Below, piece by piece: positions 5,589 through 6,561 of a DNA stretch of 6,561 bases. The position numbers and the translations under genes are program-made. This DNA comes from Anaerorhabdus sp036637135. GTDB lineage: Bacteria > Bacillota_I > Bacilli_A > Erysipelotrichales > Erysipelotrichaceae. The stretch lies in contig NZ_JAVWNC010000086.1 of the NCBI RefSeq assembly GCF_036637135.1, positions 1 through 6,561 of the forward strand, given 5' to 3'. A model generated the notes under the pieces. It was not told where the DNA came from. It was given only the letters and a program-made list of their open reading frames with translations, and did no database searches. Numbering within the stretch: position 1 is the stretch's first letter; each line of letters starts with the position of its first letter.

Positions 5589-6389
5589 ATGAAATTATCT
5601 GGATTCGAGAAGTTATCAAACACACGCGACTTAGGTGGCATAATGACAAATGATGGTAAAACCATAAAATATAAAAAGCTTATACGCAGTGGTCGACTCT
5701 ATTTCGCTTCTGAATATGATAGGAACAAATTACTCAATGACTATTCACTAAAAAGAATACTTGATTTTAGAAATGATAATGAAATACTAAAAACACCCGA
5801 TCCTACTTTACAAGGCGTTGAATATATTCGCTGCCCCATCCTAAAAGAACATACGCAAGTAATCACCAAAGAAAAGAATATACACGAAGTTGATTTTGAA
5901 TACATGAAACATATTATTGAACTCATGGACTTCAATGTTGAGCAATCAACAATAGAGGAATATCCTCAACTACTTCAAGATGAACATTCAATTCTAGGGT
6001 ACAAAAAATTCATCGATATATTACTCGATGATGTTCATGGTTCTACCTTATATCATTGTAGTGCAGGTAAAGATCGTGTTGGTGTAGGAACATTGTTAAT
6101 TCTTGGTTTACTTGGTGTTAGTGATGAAATCATCATAGATGATTATCTTAAAACAAATTATTACTTATCCGAAAGATTAAACTATTATACACAAAAAGCT
6201 ACTGAACAAAATCTTGATAAGAAATATATCGAACAGTTCTCATCTTTATGTTGTGTAAAGGAAAGCTATATCCAAGCAGTATTGAATAATATCCACGCAA
6301 ACTACGGAACTATAGAATATTACGCAAAGATTTGTTTAGGTATTACACAAGAAGACATAGAGAAATTAAAACAACTCTATTTAGAATAA
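5589..6389 (+). CDS. Tyrosine-phosphatase-family protein (LipA/PtpB-like)
   Basis: The 266 residues carry the cysteine-phosphatase P-loop CX5R as HCSAGKDR (H156, catalytic C157, R163), within the HCxxGKDR form of the atypical family that includes Listeria LipA and mycobacterial PtpB. The N-terminal family hallmark NTRDLGG lies at 11-17, followed by KLIRSGRLY (30-38) and the RILDFRNDNE strand (57-66). Such enzymes remove phosphate from phosphotyrosine and, in some members, from phosphoinositides; the substrate here is unknown. No signal peptide or membrane helix is visible, so a cytoplasmic place is likely. The residue after the P-loop arginine is V164, where Thr is common. The ATG is set by AAGGAGG 7 bases upstream, which sits inside a hairpin. 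It may share a transcript with the pilin-like gene 55 bases upstream, and it ends in a terminator. Confidence 0.9.
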   Translation: MKLSGFEKLSNTRDLGGIMTNDGKTIKYKKLIRSGRLYFASEYDRNKLLNDYSLKRILDFRNDNEILKTPDPTLQGVEYIRCPILKEHTQVITKEKNIHEVDFEYMKHIIELMDFNVEQSTIEEYPQLLQDEHSILGYKKFIDILLDDVHGSTLYHCSAGKDRVGVGTLLILGLLGVSDEIIIDDYLKTNYYLSERLNYYTQKATEQNLDKKYIEQFSSLCCVKESYIQAVLNNIHANYGTIEYYAKICLGITQEDIEKLKQLYLE

Positions 6390-6411
6390 GAGAAATCTTA
6401 TTCTTTTTTTT
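6383..6411 (+). terminator. Rho-independent terminator of the phosphatase gene
   Basis: AGAATAAG (6383-6390) and CTTATTCT (6397-6404) form a perfect 8-bp stem with loop AGAAAT, followed by a run of eight T (6404-6411). The stem begins inside the last codons and includes the stop codon TAA (6387-6389). It ends the plus-strand pilin-phosphatase unit. Confidence 0.85.
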
Positions 6412-6416
6412 CGCAT

Positions 6417-6445
6417 AAAAAAATAAGGAATTTCTTCCTTATTTT
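6417..6445 (-). terminator. Rho-independent terminator of rpsU
   Basis: On the minus strand AAAATAAGGAA and TTCCTTATTTT (6435-6445 and 6420-6430) form an 11-bp stem with the 4-base loop GAAA (6431-6434), running into a T-rich stretch at 6417-6423. The stem covers the rpsU stop codon (6439-6441). It lies tail to tail with the terminator of the plus-strand phosphatase gene, 5 bases apart. Confidence 0.8.
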
Positions 6446-6561
6446 GAGCGACGTGCTTTTCTTGCAGCTTCCGATTTTAATTTACGACGGACGCCTGGTT
6501 TTACATAAAACTCTCTTTTGCGAGCCTCAGCAAGGGTTCCGTTGCGAGAAACTTGACGTTT
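6439..6561 (-). CDS. rpsU: 30S ribosomal protein S21 (C-terminal part)
   Basis: The last 40 residues of S21 are visible, entering from the right edge: they read KRQVSRNGTLAEARKREF, then YVKPGVRRKLKSEAARKARR and SK. The EARKREFY segment and the basic SEAARKARR tail are diagnostic of bacterial S21, a small protein of about 57 residues that sits near the anti-Shine-Dalgarno end of 16S rRNA and helps translation initiation. About 17 N-terminal residues lie outside the window. In many Firmicutes rpsU precedes the phoH-ybeY region on the same strand, as here, but in this window the two are separated by two genes on the opposite strand and by the gene's own terminator. Confidence 0.97.
   Translation of the reverse strand, partial: KRQVSRNGTLAEARKREFYVKPGVRRKLKSEAARKARRSK

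Noticed and set aside
5741..5935. Minus-strand frame of 64 residues inside the phosphatase gene.
   Set aside because: Ser/Cys/Ile-rich product antisense to an intact gene, no Shine-Dalgarno site.

Overview
The window looks like the chromosome of a low-GC Gram-positive bacterium (Bacillota). The DNA is AT-rich, Shine-Dalgarno sites are strong (GGAGG, GAGG, AAGGGGG), and the housekeeping order phoH-ybeY-dgkA-cdd-era-recO followed by a single-chain glycyl-tRNA synthetase is typical of Firmicutes. TGA is used as a true stop in phoH, ybeY, cdd and era, so the mycoplasma genetic code is excluded. A member of the Erysipelotrichia or a relative is my best guess; this is an inference from gene order and protein character, not a proven assignment.

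Layout. Positions 1-403 (minus) hold the N-terminal part of glycyl-tRNA synthetase, with its own promoter in a 66-base gap. Positions 470-4631 (minus) are a compact seven-gene operon read from right to left: phoH, ybeY, dgkA (undecaprenol or diacylglycerol kinase family), cdd, era, recO and a small four-helix membrane protein of unknown function. Junctions are overlaps or gaps of a few bases, except for 30 bases between phoH and ybeY. The operon links RNA and ribosome maturation (YbeY, Era, probably PhoH) with nucleotide salvage (Cdd), lipid recycling (DgkA) and recombinational repair (RecO).

Positions 4632-4798 form a divergent, AT-rich promoter region. To its right are two plus-strand genes that do not belong to the usual housekeeping cluster. 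The first (4799-5533) is a type IV pilin-like protein whose C-terminal half carries two repeats resembling CBM5/12-type carbohydrate-binding modules. The second (5589-6389) is a tyrosine-phosphatase-family protein with an HCSAGKDR P-loop. The second gene's Shine-Dalgarno sequence is buried in a strong hairpin between the two genes. A rho-independent terminator closes this unit and lies back to back with the terminator of rpsU (ribosomal protein S21), whose C-terminal end enters from the right on the minus strand.

No stretch longer than 300 bases lacks a gene. I saw no tRNA, rRNA, CRISPR array or insertion sequence. The most interesting points are the solitary pilin with carbohydrate-binding-like repeats and the hairpin that masks the phosphatase ribosome-binding site.
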